Assembly: GCA_027575805.1 (NCBI GenBank)
Contig: JANBPU010000018.1
Coordinates: 106,849 to 170,848 of the forward strand
DNA length: 64,000 nt
DNA from: Mycoemilia scoparia
Lineage: Eukaryota > Kickxellomycota > Kickxellomycetes > Kickxellales > Kickxellaceae
Direction: 5' to 3'
Shown here piece by piece: positions 52,976-63,507 of the stretch; positions within the stretch are counted from its first letter, which is position 1; each line of letters opens with the position of its first letter. The position numbers were made by a program, and so were the translations under genes. Below the pieces are notes generated by a model, which worked only from the letters and a program-made list of their open reading frames with translations, was not told the DNA's origin and made no database searches.

Positions 52976-55549
52976 TCAACCGTGTCGTACCATTATACTA
53001 TCGCATAAGGCTTGTGTCTTTGCCCAGATTTTACTTATCCTCTTATTTGGGTGCTTTGCTGAAGAGACAGGCTGATAGGGATCATAGTAAGTGAACCCAC
53101 CATTACGCAGACTATCACGCTTTTGACTATAAATGTTGTTTACTCCCTTTGCACCGAAAGCATTACACATATCATCGGATCCAGATGTAAGCGTAACTCT
53201 AGGGAAAGATGTGTCCATACTATCGCGTGTGGCAGCCTTCTGGGGAGGCTTTATAACAGTTTTATGGTCAACTCTTGAGCTGGGTTTAAGGCTCATGGTC
53301 GATTCAGCAGTGTAGGCGTAGATGCTATGATCCATCGGGTGCTGGTTCTCATTATCGGTGGTTGATACAGTGAAGTCAGAGTCGCTTATGTGGAGACAGT
53401 ACCTTCTTGGTATAATTGGAGAATTACCATGGGATAAACTATTCAAGTTTGTGGCATAGCCACTGCTCATGTATTGTGGCTGGAATCTAGCCTCAGGATA
53501 GACATATTTGTTATTTCCATGAAGCACATCAGTCTTTGTTTCTCCAGCACAGCTCCTGGATTCTGCGTAGTTTTGGTTATAGTTGCCGCGCAAATGGTTG
53601 TTACCATAGTCTTCTCTGACATTGGTTTGGGAGTTTGACTCAAAGCCAGGCTCTGGGTCGAATTCAGAGTGGTATACCAGACCTTTTTCAGATGTGCTTC
53701 TACTAGAACAAGGATTGGATATAGACCCAGCACTATGGACTTCCTCCAAGTGCTGGGGCTTTTCCTCTTCATACCTTGAACCAAATTCGTCCAATACACG
53801 CCTTAGGATGTCTGAAACTCCGCTTTCCTTTATAGTCATGTTGATCTGCGGCCATGACTTTGACGGTGCGCTTTTACTAGTAGAAACACTATCAATCGCA
53901 AAGCTGCTGGACCCCTTAGAGTACATTGCATTAGCAGGCATATCCGTTGGTGCGATGATTTCGTTGAGTATGCCGGGCGGAATGATGTTAGTTAGTGGAA
54001 AGAACCCCCTTTTATCTTTGACCAAGTTATACCCAACTGCCCATCCGTCGTCAAATATCGCATCAACAACAACCTTGTCTCCAACTGCGAGGTCTATCTC
54101 TCCTGCCTTTTTGGCAGTGAATTTTGTTGTGACTGGGTGTTTCGCCTTGATATCACCAAAGCATTCTTCAATAATTTTGGCTGTTAGATAAAATGGTCTT
54201 GCTCCCTTATCGTGGTGTTTCAAGAAGCGTACAGACTGGACGTTGCTTTCAAAGTCATGCATATCGTCACCTTTGCCTCCCCCGCGGTCCCCTCGGGGCC
54301 CAAAACAGCAAAACATTCTGCGGAAAAGGCCACCAAAGCCACCCTTCCTGTATGAGACGAACATTATTGTGACCCAGAGCACGATTCCAACAATGACTAT
54401 TGCCAGCAGCACAATATGCAGGATGGTGGCATAGTTTGTGCTCTTCCTTGGCTCGATGCTCGCACGGGCAGACTTGTTTCCGAAATTCAGCTCCGAGGCG
54501 CTGCTTTCTAGACCACTGTCACTTGTTGCCATGTCATTGATGTTGGTGGTGCTGATTTTGCTCTCACTACCGCTTTCAGCAACCTGAGATCCAAGTCCTT
54601 TTCTGGTTTTTACGTCGGCAGCATCACGACAGGCTGAGCTGTTTTGGGCCAAGGGGCAATAGTGACACCGTGCGGTTTCGACAGACATCCCTATTTTGGT
54701 TTGCCAGCAGCAACCCTTAGTACATGTAATGCAGCTTAAGACAGTTTTTATATATTATGCATAATTCGGCTTACCGCATGTCCCTGGCTCGTTATTTTCT
54801 CCGTTGATACACATGCCCTGCTTTCCATTTATCGGGTGGCTATCACAAATGGTATATGTATAATCAAGCTGCAATGGAACTCTAGAAGAGTACCCAGCCT
54901 GACAGGCTGTTTTTGCGGCAAGTGATCTATAGATGCTATCTATCCACGTCTGGCAGGTCTCACGACATAGTGGGAGTGGCTGCTGTGGCGGTCGAACAAG
55001 CTCATCATCTCTAGGCAACAGCTTCTTTTGTTGCAAATCTCTGAAATCATTGCGAATTTCTCTTTCAAAAGGTCCTGAGTTTGAATTCGCATCATCGTAA
55101 ATGCCATAGCACTCGCCTAAATTGTCTTTTCCGGCAATAAGCAGCGCACATGTAACGCTTTGGAGGTATTGTACAACTGGGGGCTGGTTTACTTTGACTG
55201 GTGATTTGTTGTCTAGGCGTATTTGCCGTGTGTAGATTGGGCAGTCTGGTGAAAGATCATATTTGAACTGATGGTCTTGCAAAGCCATATACTCTTTCAT
55301 TTTGGCATCAAATGTATTAGTATCTAACAGCTCGACAAAACTACTATTGAATAGATGACTAGACAGCTTTGATGATACCAATGATCCATTGTATTCTGGA
55401 CATGTCAATGAACTCCCAAGAGTAAAGCACTGGCTCTGGTCTTGGTCTCTTCTCGCACTGCTGCCATCCACTGATAATATGTTTGCTAAAATCTGTAGGA
55501 ATATAGCACCAAGCGTTAGTGATTTGAGCGATTCAAAAGATATATGCAT
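52976..55549 (-). CDS. Single-pass membrane protein with Cys-rich ectodomain and cytosolic SH3 (Fus1-like)
   Basis: Exons are 55549-54775 and 54690-52976, joined in frame (EPGTCG|MSVETARC), giving 829 residues. The N-terminal signal segment (LTLGAIFLQILANIL) is followed by an ectodomain of about 310 residues with many cysteines and N-glycosylation sites, including CRETCQTWIDSIY and a cluster CINGENNEPGTCG. A single membrane helix lies near 345-370 (ILHIVLLAIVIVGIVLWV). A basic and Cys stop-transfer segment follows, then an SH3 domain near 445-500 (HPVTTKFTAKKAGEIDLAVGD, DDGWAVGYN, RGFFPLTNI). The remaining 320 residues are disordered. The layout resembles yeast Fus1 and fungal SH3 membrane sensors; homology of the ectodomain to any named family is not established by eye. 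Confidence 0.8.
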
Positions 55550-55932
55550 GGCTTAAAGGCCTGGTATCTGTTGGTATAGGTGTACAAATATGGATAGGTA
55601 TATATTAAAGTTAAAAAACACTAGAAACAAAGCTGGACTATCAGTAAAGGGAACTTCTGTTCATTAATACTGTAATGTCCATGAACATGGAGAATGAACA
55701 TATCCCATGATAAAATGTATTAATAAACATCGTAGCCTAGATATATAAAAACGTTTTGGACATTATTATTTATAGGGACATGCGAACTATTCATCATGGA
55801 GAATTTGAATGTTTGTAACACATAAACAAAGAAAGAAAATGTATTAAATTCTCGCAAAATTTACCACAAATAAAACGTTTCCTAGATATCTTAATTTATC
55901 GCTGTTTGTAAAAAAGAACAATGGTATTATTA
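55550..55932. other. Short spacer, nothing seen
   Basis: AT-rich, 383 nt, between the start of the Fus1-like gene and the stop of the next minus-strand gene. No repeat family copy or RNA gene is recognised. Confidence 0.5.
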
Positions 55933-56736
55933 CTACATTGAAATGATGTTTATTTTGAGATCTATCCCAATTTCCGACAATTTCTGCTCATATCGCCTAA
56001 AATGTTCTTCAACATTCTTTCTTTGTGAGGTCAAGGCTATAAATGAAGTAAGTCTCCGATAAGAGCTCTCTGCTCTACTGCCATTCCTACAAAAATATGC
56101 AAAATATATTGTAATCCTTCACCAACATAGGCATGCAATCAAAGAAACACTTCATTAAACCTACATAACCACAAAAGTATATGCCGCTGCCATTATGCTT
56201 GCGTTACCCTGTTCAAGATTCGGCAGTGTACCTGGGTATCCCAAAACGTTAGCCAGAAAATCCTCTTTTATAGTGAAGGAATTTTCATCAAGAATACGCT
56301 CCTTTATGGCATGAGAAAAGTCCCCAGTACTAGGATTATCAAAGTCATTCCCGCTATCAGGGAAAACTACCCAAGCCATCCTCCAGCTTTCTTCAGGACT
56401 AGTCAATTCATGTCGGATCTCTTTACACACTAATAGTGAATGCGATTGTCTATCACTTTGATTTATCTCATTAATCTTTTCCACGAAGGGAATAATCACC
56501 CTGGACACATAGTTTGATAACAGCGTACGTGCAGGAAAGTCCACAAGCACACAGGGTTTCAAGCCAATTGCCAGACAAGCCAATTCTCCAGAATGACTAA
56601 AGTCCTCCATTAGATCGCCACAATCATCGCCAAAAAAAGATACCTTATCTTTGTAGGGCAAATCTTCGAACCACAATTCCTCGCGCTTTATCAGGTGAAT
56701 TATTTCTTTTCTGATTGCTTCTAAATATGAGGTCAT
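55933..56736 (-). CDS. Unknown protein, two exons
   Basis: Exons are 56736-56165 and 56086-55933, joined at a GTAGGT donor; the junction rebuilds a Met codon and the frame stays open to a TAG at 55933, giving 241 residues. I do not recognise the family for certain. The protein is acidic and soluble. Visible segments are IKREELWFEDLPYKDKV, a GLKPCVLVDF core strand, WRMAWVVFPDSG, and FLANVLGYPGTLP followed by AAAYTFVVM. The pattern of a buried VLVDF strand and a GYPGTLP loop hints at the UPF0739/C1orf74 type (DUF4504), a weak guess. The second exon adds a charged helix (RKNVEEHFRRYEQKL). Conserved-looking spacing and clean splicing support a real gene. Confidence 0.6.
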
Positions 56737-57020
56737 TGTGTATATATTCTGCCAAATAGATGTTTGTTAGAGGAAAGTAAAAAAGTTTAATCAGTAGTAG
56801 TATCAAAATCAATTGATTGTGGAATGGGTTATAATTTTTTAAAGAGTGATCGATTGATTAGAAAGTTTTGATTTGAACAAATGAATTATAGGATTCGCAT
56901 GGGAAATAAAACAATATAATAAAAGGAAAAATAGTTGTGATATTTGCATAAGGTAATAAAAGAAGGGTAAGGGTGGAAATTTAGGTAGTAAAGAGAACTT
57001 TGAAAGAAATGACAAAAAGT
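56737..57020. other. Spacer next to tRNA gene
   Basis: AT-rich. A T-rich run on the minus strand just past 57021 (plus strand CAAAAAG, about 57013-57019) may help end RNA polymerase III transcription. Confidence 0.4.
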
Positions 57021-57124
57021 TGCTCCATCTGGGGATCGAACCCAGGACCTCCGCGTTTCTCAACACATTCATAGTATTTTAGTACTATAAGCACAGCGCT
57101 CTAAACCAGCTGAGCTAATGGAGC
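57021..57124 (-). tRNA. tRNA-Ile (anticodon UAU) with intron
   Basis: On the minus strand the gene starts GCTCCATTAGCTCAGCTGG (acceptor arm plus A box, D arm) and ends with GGTTCGATCCC (B box, T arm) and ATGGAGC plus A as discriminator. The acceptor stem GCTCCAT pairs fully with ATGGAGC. The anticodon stem CTGTG pairs with CGCGG (two G-T pairs), and the loop reads C-T-TAT-A-A once an intron of about 29 nt, starting GTACTAAAATAC, is removed after position 37. The anticodon TAT therefore gives Ile for AUA codons. An intron at 37/38 is standard for nuclear tRNA genes. Confidence 0.92.
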
Positions 57125-57510
57125 TTGATTTCATATTTTTTATTCATAAATTGCGTATATGAGCAACACGTATGATATATTTTTGTTTACTTTACATCAC
57201 TTTTCATTATTGGTCAAACCCAAATAATGACATTTTCTGTAAAACTACAAGTTTATAACATATTTAGCTCCTAAATCCCACCAAACTGTGCCAAGCTATA
57301 TATTTAATGCATTCAGAAATAACCACTAATATCAGTTCTATCATTTATCGAATAAGCTTATTCACATAACAATTGATTTCAAGGACTTTTGCTCAGATGC
57401 TTGTATGCCTTTCACATGCTATTTTGAAATAGAAGACAACTTTTCACTTGGTTTATTATAAAACACTAAAAACAAAATACATTCTGAACTAAATGATAAC
57501 TAAAAATATA
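57125..57510. other. Short spacer, nothing seen
   Basis: AT-rich region between the tRNA gene and the stop of the Mpv17-type gene. No repeat family copy is recognised. Confidence 0.5.
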
Positions 57511-58473
57511 CTAATAAATTACGCTTACTGGTCTGGAATCCAAGCCATTTCCTGACAACATGGAACCAGCGGCTACGCTACAACGGCGGAGGTCTGGATT
57601 ATTGCTCAGGCAGGCACCATACGATGAAGGTGGAACTCTTGACTGGAATAGTGCTGACAATTCCTTTATAATCTCCTCGTCACTTTGAGGCACATGCTTG
57701 ATACCAAGGGTGTATTTATCTCTTGAAACTGCCTCTTGATTGACAGGGGCCAACACATCTGGCAGGACATTGACCACAACATGATGTTCATCCTGCAACA
57801 GCTCTTGATCATCACAAATGCGATTTTCGGGTTCTGGAGTTCTGGAATTAACCCAGCTAAGGAACGTGTTCCAAAACAGGTTCCCAACGCTGGTGAAAAT
57901 GACTCGATACATTGGTGGAACTAGGGCGAAGTTGATTACGTCTAGCAGCGGCCAAACAAAATAGTTTGCTTTCAGAGCTGAGGGATATGATGCTTTGAAT
58001 TTTTCAGACAGTTCCTTTTTGCCACCACCTTCAAGGACAGTCATATTAAATAGGAAGAATGCGATTGAGACTGGTGCCCACAACAGCTGGTCTGCGATAA
58101 CGCGGCCACTTACTGCTTGGGTCACAGGGGAAACCAACGGGAACAGATACTGGTACATTTGGGGAGCTCTGTCAATACCGGCCGGTGGCATAGGAAACAT
58201 GGCGTCAAGGCATGTGTACCAGAGACCCAAAAGTGGTGCATAGTATAGAGCATACAAAACGAATCTAGCAGTTCTGGTCCAGTCGTGGCCCGTCCTAGCT
58301 GCGATGCTCTTCTCATCACTTTGGTCTTTGGTGGAGCCTGATGCCTTCGTGTCTCTGCATAGAGACTGGGCCATGATATCTCCTAGAGTTGCTAGGAACC
58401 CGTTGATAGCAGACATTGTTAGGACCGGGTGTGCCTCCATGGCACTGGATAAAAGCTGTAGGACATCGAACAT
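57511..58473 (-). CDS. Mpv17/PMP22-family membrane protein
   Basis: A protein of 320 residues with about four membrane helices. Mpv17/PMP22 proteins (yeast Sym1, peroxisomal PMP22) sit in the inner mitochondrial or peroxisomal membrane and affect solute permeability and stress tolerance. Signatures include HPVLTMSAINGFLATLGDIMAQ at the N-terminus, the ARFVLYALYYAPLLGLWY segment, QLLWAPVSIAFFLFNM, and the hallmark W-P-x-x-x-x-x-N-F in the form FVWPLLDVINFALVPPMYRV, followed by FWNTFLSWVNS. A hydrophilic tail of about 100 residues extends past the usual end of the family. ATG 58473 is the first in-frame ATG; the frame upstream opens with GTG. Confidence 0.9.
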   Translation of the reverse strand: MFDVLQLLSSAMEAHPVLTMSAINGFLATLGDIMAQSLCRDTKASGSTKDQSDEKSIAARTGHDWTRTARFVLYALYYAPLLGLWYTCLDAMFPMPPAGIDRAPQMYQYLFPLVSPVTQAVSGRVIADQLLWAPVSIAFFLFNMTVLEGGGKKELSEKFKASYPSALKANYFVWPLLDVINFALVPPMYRVIFTSVGNLFWNTFLSWVNSRTPEPENRICDDQELLQDEHHVVVNVLPDVLAPVNQEAVSRDKYTLGIKHVPQSDEEIIKELSALFQSRVPPSSYGACLSNNPDLRRCSVAAGSMLSGNGLDSRPVSVIY

Positions 58474-59216
58474 CGCAACCTGGATATCTAGCAACACTGG
58501 GCTCTTTACAAATGAGCTGCTACAGTTTTGCTATTCCCCAAACGACACAGAATAAGATTCTGGGATGGACCTAGTGGTATAGGCACGGAATATCGCGTAG
58601 AATCTAGACAGACAAAAGAAATAAAGGATAGAAGGGCGTTGGGGACCAAATCCAGCTAGGATCTGTTCTGGATTTTAAATCCATAAACGTGTCTTTTACC
58701 AACCTCTACAGAGTAGGCTGCATTTTCAGCCCATCGAAAACTCCATATGAAACATTCGGGTGGCTATTCATCACAAAGGTTTTTATTTTTATAAAGTGCA
58801 TTGACCAACCCATCCACGAAAAAACCGTGTAAGTCCGCCAAATGTCTGAGCCGAGTACTGTCTTTTAAATGGGTGTCCAAAATGTAAACAAGTGACCATC
58901 AGTTTCTACACCTGGCTTTGGATTTGTGGGTTGGGTTGGTACCAAAAATACGTTTTTCTTTTATCCCCAATTCACACCAAAGTGACTTTTCAGTGGGGAT
59001 TTGATGATGCAATCCCAGAATGCCTTGCTTACGCGCGCGCACCCCTTAAAAACAGTTCGAGCTGCCAAGTTGCCTTGTTCTTTCATTTAACCCAACAAAC
59101 AATAGGGCTTTGTTTTGCCGAACTTAAATAAACAAACCAGAATTTTATTTTCTTTCACTAAAACGTACACACAATAGAAGTAGTAGATTGCTAAGTTTAG
59201 GCTCTGACTCAGTTTT
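58474..59216. other. Spacer between VPS36 stop and the Mpv17-type gene
   Basis: No gene seen. It must include the Mpv17-type promoter and the VPS36 3' end. Confidence 0.5.
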
Positions 59217-61220
59217 CTATAAAGTATTTATTATGTTCTCGTAGAACCGAATCTCTTTAACACTTTCATCGCGGCACAGATATCCCTGAGCCTCAACGAA
59301 TGTCAAATGTTCTGTTGCCAACGTTACTGAACAGTCCTCATATACAGCCAACTCGAGGGCAGTAATAGATCCAAGACCCTTAACATACTGCATAACGTTG
59401 CTGCTAAGATCTCGTCTGCCTGGGTCATCTAGGCTTACTCCACGGCTGCTGGCTATCCTTAAAACCTTGAAACCGCTATTCGGATATGTCCACACCTCGA
59501 GACCCAAATCAAGCCTTGGGAGTTCCTCGCATCCTCGAACAAAATCCATGGGCGAAATTGGTGCAATGCTCCGGGCACGGTTGTAAATACAGTATGCTTC
59601 AATCAGGGGTATCTCACCAGCCACTCGGTTCATGTAGTTCTCCAAAACTTGTACAACTTCGTGGGCAATTTGCTCATGAAACGCATCCCCTGCTGCATCT
59701 CTATATAATAATTAATAAAAAACACGGCTTAGTAGTAAATGTGGGCTATACAGGCCTCAAATAATACCAATTGTTTATATAAAAGTGTTGAATTACTTTG
59801 TGATGGCATTTTCCAGACCAATATCGATCAAGTATTGTGTAAAGGGCGAGCTTTCTTCATTGTCATTGCCTTCTATCTTCTTGCCTTTGTTTTCTTTGGA
59901 GTTTAAAGCTCTGGATTTATTTTGTTGTATAGTCCTAGATAGCTGCTCAGCAAGTGCCACCATATCTGATGCCCGCTCTGTTAGAGCCTCTAGATCTGCA
60001 AATCCGTCACGGAGCGCTTGTTCATTGGTTTCTTGGTCTCGCTTGGCCTGGTTTAACACATTTGCTGGAATACCAAAGATAAATTCCATTAGAACACATT
60101 TAGGAAATAAATGTACGTCAACACTTTGATCATTAGCTACTCACAAATGCCGGTTCCTCGCATCACATTCCTTTTTCCGGTATTATTTGATGACTTTTGT
60201 GTTAGCGACTTGTTGGATTTCTATAGTTTTGAGGTTAGGCAAATTGTTAGTATTCTGGGCCAGTAGCTTCAACAAAGCCATAAAAATAAAGCAAGTCGGA
60301 TGAAACATACCTCCCAGGCTTTGGCTTCTAGAGCTGCTGTAAATGCAGAGTAGAAAGAGGTTGACCCACCACTTCGGAAAGAAAGCCTAATGGTAGTTTG
60401 CACATTATTTTCTTTAATGGCAAGAGTGTCAGATGCTGAGCTTCTTTCCAGATTTTGCTGTGATATCGAGATATCTTCCAATCCCTGCAGTGTTTTCTGA
60501 GGATCATCTTTAAGCAGGTTTGTCTCGCAGATTTCGCAAATGCTCATGCTATGGTGGTTTAAAAAGGTACATGCCGGACATGTTTTCCCTTCCTCATCTG
60601 CCTCATATGGCGGTGTTTCAATATTTGTATCTGGTCTCTCTATCAATAGTTCCTCTATAGGCCTCTTTGGCATTATGCCGCACTCTTTGCACTTTGGCAG
60701 AGACTGGACTCCTTTATTCACGTGACTGCAAATGGTACACCTCCACTCTCTGCTATCTGTCTGTCTTGAGCCAGCGTAGCCTAAACTGCGATCTCTGGCA
60801 TCGATCAAGTCGCTTTTTGATGTAGAGGCATTTGAAAGATTTGGACTAGACCTGGAATTGGCACTGGATCCTTTTATCACAAATGATACTTTGGCAGAAG
60901 TTCTCAAAAACCTGCCATTATGGTTTGGAAGCACAATATCAGAGAGCTTTATGCTGACGGACTGCGATCTTGGATTAATGTCATCCACGTAAAATATGTG
61001 ATGGCTGGTCAAATACACATCGCCGCTATCTCTATTCTTATCGCGGTGAGAGCTTTATTTATAGAAACAAAGTCAGCATACATGCTGCCTGGTGTGAAGC
61101 ATAACATAATAGGTTTGCTGCTTACTTTTTGTATATGCCTACATTCTTTTGTATGAACAAAATGGTCTCACCTTCCCGCAGAATTGGCCGAAGGGATGGC
61201 CCAAGCTCTGTTGGTTCCAT
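59217..61220 (-). CDS. VPS36: ESCRT-II subunit VPS36 with two NZF zinc fingers
   Basis: VPS36 joins VPS22 and VPS25 in ESCRT-II, linking ubiquitinated cargo and PI3P to multivesicular body formation. Exons are 61220-61126, 61052-60311, 60220-60145, 60064-59797 and 59700-59217, giving 554 residues in frame throughout. The N-terminal GLUE domain is split, as in yeast: strands REGETILFIQKNVGIYKK, then VYLTSHHIFYVDD, then two NZF fingers (RCTICSHVNKG...CKEC near residues 120-145; KTCPACTFLNHHSMSICEIC near 170-195), then the rest of GLUE (SFYSAFTAALEAKAWE). The EAP30-type winged-helix C-terminus follows, with ALRDGFADLEAL, IPLIEAYCIYNRARS, VSPxDF-like ISPMDFVRGCEEL and AQGYLCRDES. The start ATG is inferred from an intact first strand. 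Confidence 0.93.
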
Positions 61221-62013
61221 ATATTCTAGCGGTATGCCTTTTCGACTTGTTGGATTTGATTGTATATGTTTCGCGCCTTTCTATTCAAGGATTAGTGTAG
61301 GGTCGGCAATGGGCGCTCCGAAAAACGCAGAATATATGGTTTTGATTATTTGTTTAAATATGTATGGGATGTGTAATCATTTAAATTGAATTAAGATTAT
61401 CTTCTCAGCATATTTAGTATATGAGACTGCTATTTGCACCCGTATTTGGCAAGCTCTCCACCAAAAGGGAGCAGACAGATACCCTTATGCATTTTAGCTG
61501 GAGTCATAGTGACGATTAGCTGGTATCCAAGGGCGAATCTTGGTACCACCCTTTTAGGAGGAGACTGCTCTCATCCAGCTGGCTATTTTAAGGAAATGTA
61601 TAAAAGTAAGCTGTGGATGCATGGATGGCTGATAGCTTTTTTATGAGCCCCAAAAACAAGAAAAGCTCTAAACTATGATCTCAAACCAACCTGGTTACTA
61701 CTCTTGGATACGTATACACTTCCATTACCAAGAAACGGCGGTCCATGCGCAAATATATCCAGGTAAAACAGGTGTTTTGACCATTAGTCTCTCCTGCGGA
61801 TAAAAATGCCAAAAATGAAACATGGGCTTATAGCTTATCTCTGCTACTTCTTTAGAAAGCAGCTTTATCGCATGCTTCTTGTGCTTTCTGCTATATTACC
61901 ACTGTTCTTTTTACACCATTGCTAAGTTAGCTAATGATTTTGAGGCTTCTGTGAAAACAAAGGGCATACAGCCGCCCCAGATCTATACCTCTTGGATACA
62001 TATGTTGACCTAG
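61221..62013. other. Divergent promoter region of VPS36 and the receptor-like gene
   Basis: Contains a family A copy at 61449-61570. No gene. The ATG at 62014 is preceded by a stop in frame. Confidence 0.5.
61449..61570 (-). repeat. Family A inverted-repeat element
   Basis: Left end GCTCTCCACCAAAAGGGAGC, inner ATTTTAGCTGGAGTCATAGT and AGCTGGTATCCAAGGGCGAA, right end CACCCTTTTAGGAGGAGACT. It has the same orientation and order as the 13803 copy, with about ten fewer bases. Confidence 0.65.
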
Positions 62014-63507
62014 ATGCCCGATGCAACTGGTTTCCGTGGTCCATACTCACGAAATTCAGCAGATGCACTGCGTGTGGTGTTGCTTTTTCTTAACGGTCTC
62101 TCTTTTGTGCTAAATGCGTTTGTTCTGATATCATATTTCTATCTAAAGAAGAAAATGTCCCGGATATTGGATAGGACATTTGTGCGTCAGATGGTTTTCA
62201 TAGCATTTGTGAATGTCTTGAGATCGCTGATGTTCATCCTGGTTTTCACCATAGCTTTTGCGAGGATACCTTGCGAAATAATCCTAGACGTTGTCCATGC
62301 CACCGCGCTGTCCACTGCCATTGCTGGGTTTACTATTGTTCTCCACCTACAGCTGGTCTTGGTGCATAGATTTCGCTGGGCTGTAAAAATAGAGCCTTGG
62401 TACTACATTTTCTCCATTGTGCTTTCCCTGATACCCGAGATAGTTGCAATTGCGAGGAACGGTGTACGTTATGACCCAGTTGAGCTCTATTGCGATTATC
62501 GGCCCGCGGAGATATATACCCAATATCCCGTTTTTTGGTATGGGTATTATGTGTGGATTTACCTATTTATAATACTCCAGCTGATTTCTCTCGGAATACT
62601 GGTTATGTGGGTAATGACCGAAAACTCTAGAACAGAGCAAATGCTGAATACATGGATACAGAGAATCCCAGTTACCCCACACAACACAAACGCCAGCGAG
62701 GATGTGCAAGCACAAACACGCATCGAAAGAATCCAATCGAGACTGAGTTTCAGAAGGCTCATCAGGTATATCGGCTCGCTTTTCAAGACAAAAAACTATG
62801 TATCAAAAATACTCTTGCGGTTTTTGTGGATACCCGTAACCCTCGTATTGACCCAAGGCTGGACCGTCATTGCATATACTATTTTGTATGCCAGGCACGA
62901 TGTGGTTTCGTGGGTATTTACTGTTGCCAGCATATTTACGAACATCCAGGCGCCTCTGATGTCCATGGGATACTACAGCGACATATCAGTAAACGCTGCA
63001 TTTAGAAAGACGTTCTTTAGATTTCTGGACAGGTGGTACTACACCCCTACAGTCATCTACCACATATCCCGCCGCCCGCCCTCCTTCCAAGCCAAAGTTC
63101 GGCAACAAGCACAGGGATTTTCTCCCAACTCTGGAATCCCGAGCAATAGTGCTAATACAAATAACATGGCATTAATGGTTTTGGCTATTGAAAAGGTTCT
63201 TCAAAACTCAGAATACACAGTAGATGACGGGGAACCCGGGTCCGAAAAGGGCCCTGCCCAGCAACCGCCGAGCCCACCCAATTTACACGAAATCGAGGAG
63301 ATAGAAGAGCACACTATATCACAGTCCCCTACTCTAATTCAATCACAACAGTCAAGCCAAAATAATATTGATTCCATTTGCAATTCACACCAATTAATGT
63401 CATTCAAACACTCATTACCCCACCCAAAATTTACAACCATGGGGACAAGAATACTGTATTATATTTGCAATTTTATCCTAACATCAAAAAGAAAGGATTT
63501 GACATGA
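62014..63507 (+). CDS. Seven-helix G-protein-coupled receptor-like protein
   Basis: A protein of 497 residues with seven hydrophobic helices in the usual receptor spacing: helices around VVLLFLNGLSFVLNAF, MVFIAFVNVLRSLMFIL, ATALSTAIAGFTIVLHLQLVLVHRF, PWYYIFSIVLSLIPEI, YVWIYLFIILQLISLGILVMW, LWIPVTLVLTQGWTVIAYTIL and WVFTVASIFTNIQAPL. The long third cytosolic loop carries many basic residues and an amphipathic stretch (RIERIQSRLSFRRLIRY). The VHRF after helix 3 stands where DRY lies in class A receptors. The Ser/Gln-rich tail of about 140 residues is cytosolic. The closest fit is to fungal Git3/cAMP-receptor-like proteins, but the ligand is unknown. ATG 62014 is the first in-frame start. A single exon is assumed; the last 15 residues could be an intron read-through. 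Confidence 0.75.
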   Translation: MPDATGFRGPYSRNSADALRVVLLFLNGLSFVLNAFVLISYFYLKKKMSRILDRTFVRQMVFIAFVNVLRSLMFILVFTIAFARIPCEIILDVVHATALSTAIAGFTIVLHLQLVLVHRFRWAVKIEPWYYIFSIVLSLIPEIVAIARNGVRYDPVELYCDYRPAEIYTQYPVFWYGYYVWIYLFIILQLISLGILVMWVMTENSRTEQMLNTWIQRIPVTPHNTNASEDVQAQTRIERIQSRLSFRRLIRYIGSLFKTKNYVSKILLRFLWIPVTLVLTQGWTVIAYTILYARHDVVSWVFTVASIFTNIQAPLMSMGYYSDISVNAAFRKTFFRFLDRWYYTPTVIYHISRRPPSFQAKVRQQAQGFSPNSGIPSNSANTNNMALMVLAIEKVLQNSEYTVDDGEPGSEKGPAQQPPSPPNLHEIEEIEEHTISQSPTLIQSQQSSQNNIDSICNSHQLMSFKHSLPHPKFTTMGTRILYYICNFILTSKRKDLT

